From Mucilaginibacter sp. (GTDB taxonomy: Bacteria; Bacteroidota; Bacteroidia; Sphingobacteriales; Sphingobacteriaceae), in the NCBI GenBank assembly GCA_028288315.1, contig JAQBNY010000338.1, forward strand, positions 1 to 14,263: DNA of 14,263 bases, given 5' to 3'. The notes under the pieces were generated by a model, which searched no databases, had not been told where the DNA came from, and was given only the letters and a program-made list of their open reading frames with translations. The stretch's first letter is position 1. Each line of letters begins with the position of its first letter. Made by a program: the position numbers and the translations under genes. Shown piece after piece: positions 13,882 to 14,263 of the stretch.

Positions 13882-14263
13882 ATGATGGCAACTAACATAT
13901 TGCAAGGCCAAACAACAGGCAATTATGCCAACGTAAACGGCATAAAAATGTACTATGAAATACAGGGAACAGGCAGCCCGCTGGTGTTGGTACATGGCGG
14001 TGGATCGACCATTAAAACTAATTTTAGCCGCATAATGCCTGTCCTTGCCAAAACACATAAAGTTATTGCCGTTGAGCTGCAGGCGCATGGCCACACCAAC
14101 GACAGGGACGCTCCCGAAACTTTTGTGCAGGATGCTGATGATATAGCCCAACTGTTAACCCAATTAAACATACCCAAAGCAGATATATTAGGCTTTAGCA
14201 ATGGTGGCCAAACCTGTTTGGAAATGGGTTTAAGGCACCCAGACAAGGTTCGCAAACTTATTA
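13882..14263 (+). CDS. Alpha/beta hydrolase, truncated by the window end
   Basis: The first 127 codons of a plus-strand gene that runs past the last base. The translation shows the opening strands ANVNGIKMYYEIQGTG and PLVLVHGGG (33-41, oxyanion-hole region), the strand VIAVELQAHGHTND (61-74) and the nucleophile elbow GFSNGGQT (104-111) with Ser106. The acid and His of the triad lie beyond the window. Two consecutive ATG codons (13882 and 13885) are equally possible starts. No signal peptide is visible, so it is probably cytoplasmic. Related enzymes include proline iminopeptidase- and haloperoxidase-type hydrolases; the substrate is unknown. It follows the GlxA-like regulator by 42 bp and may be co-transcribed with it. 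Confidence 0.88.
   Translation, partial: MMATNILQGQTTGNYANVNGIKMYYEIQGTGSPLVLVHGGGSTIKTNFSRIMPVLAKTHKVIAVELQAHGHTNDRDAPETFVQDADDIAQLLTQLNIPKADILGFSNGGQTCLEMGLRHPDKVRKLI

Overview
The window reads as chromosomal DNA of a Bacteroidota bacterium, most likely Sphingobacteriaceae (Mucilaginibacter or Pedobacter type). The reasons are AT-rich intergenic DNA, starts that mostly lack Shine-Dalgarno sequences, matches to the Bacteroidota promoter box TAnnTTTG, and the protein families themselves: a DUF1080 keto-sugar hydrolase, a Tat-exported Gfo/Idh/MocA oxidoreductase, GH43 and GH20 enzymes, and a DoxX/VOC/SRPBCC cluster. The placement is inferred from style and families, not from a marker gene.

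Layout. Bases 1-86 (minus) hold the first 28 codons of a DEAD-box RNA helicase. Divergent from it is an outer-membrane protein with a His-x-Ser-Asn-Gly motif like OMPLA or PagL lipid hydrolases (264-1262). A plus-strand operon follows at 1461-4553: an exported 3-keto-disaccharide hydrolase-type protein, a GMC flavoenzyme with a cysteine-rich Fe-S-type insert, and a Tat-lipoprotein small subunit. A strong hairpin terminator ends it. Next is a tightly coupled pair, a YdcF/ElyC-like membrane protein and an exported GH43-like glycosidase (4693-6427). A perfect 28-bp palindrome separates this pair from a convergent Tat-signal Gfo/Idh/MocA oxidoreductase (7907 to 6516, minus). Divergent from that is a GH20 beta-N-acetylhexosaminidase (8124-10052), which ends in a GC-rich terminator hairpin.

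The right third differs. Six compact minus-strand genes (12746 down to 10138) encode a DHFR/RibD-like reductase, a small cysteine-rich protein, a PhnB-like VOC protein, a DoxX-like membrane protein, a membrane-anchored SRPBCC protein and a DoxX protein. Divergent from them is a GlxA-type regulator (DJ-1/PfpI domain plus AraC helix-turn-helix), followed by an alpha/beta hydrolase cut by the window end.

How the genes may work together. The 1461-4553 operon looks like a cell-envelope sugar-oxidation route. A two-subunit flavin dehydrogenase of the glucoside 3-dehydrogenase or gluconate dehydrogenase class would make 3-keto-glycosides, and the DUF1080 protein would cleave them. The nearby Tat-exported Gfo/Idh enzyme, GH43 and GH20 fit a glycan-processing neighbourhood, but no SusC/SusD pair or cytochrome c is visible. 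The six-gene cluster and its divergent regulator look like a stress or small-molecule response locus of unknown trigger. I see no mobile element, CRISPR array, tRNA or rRNA.
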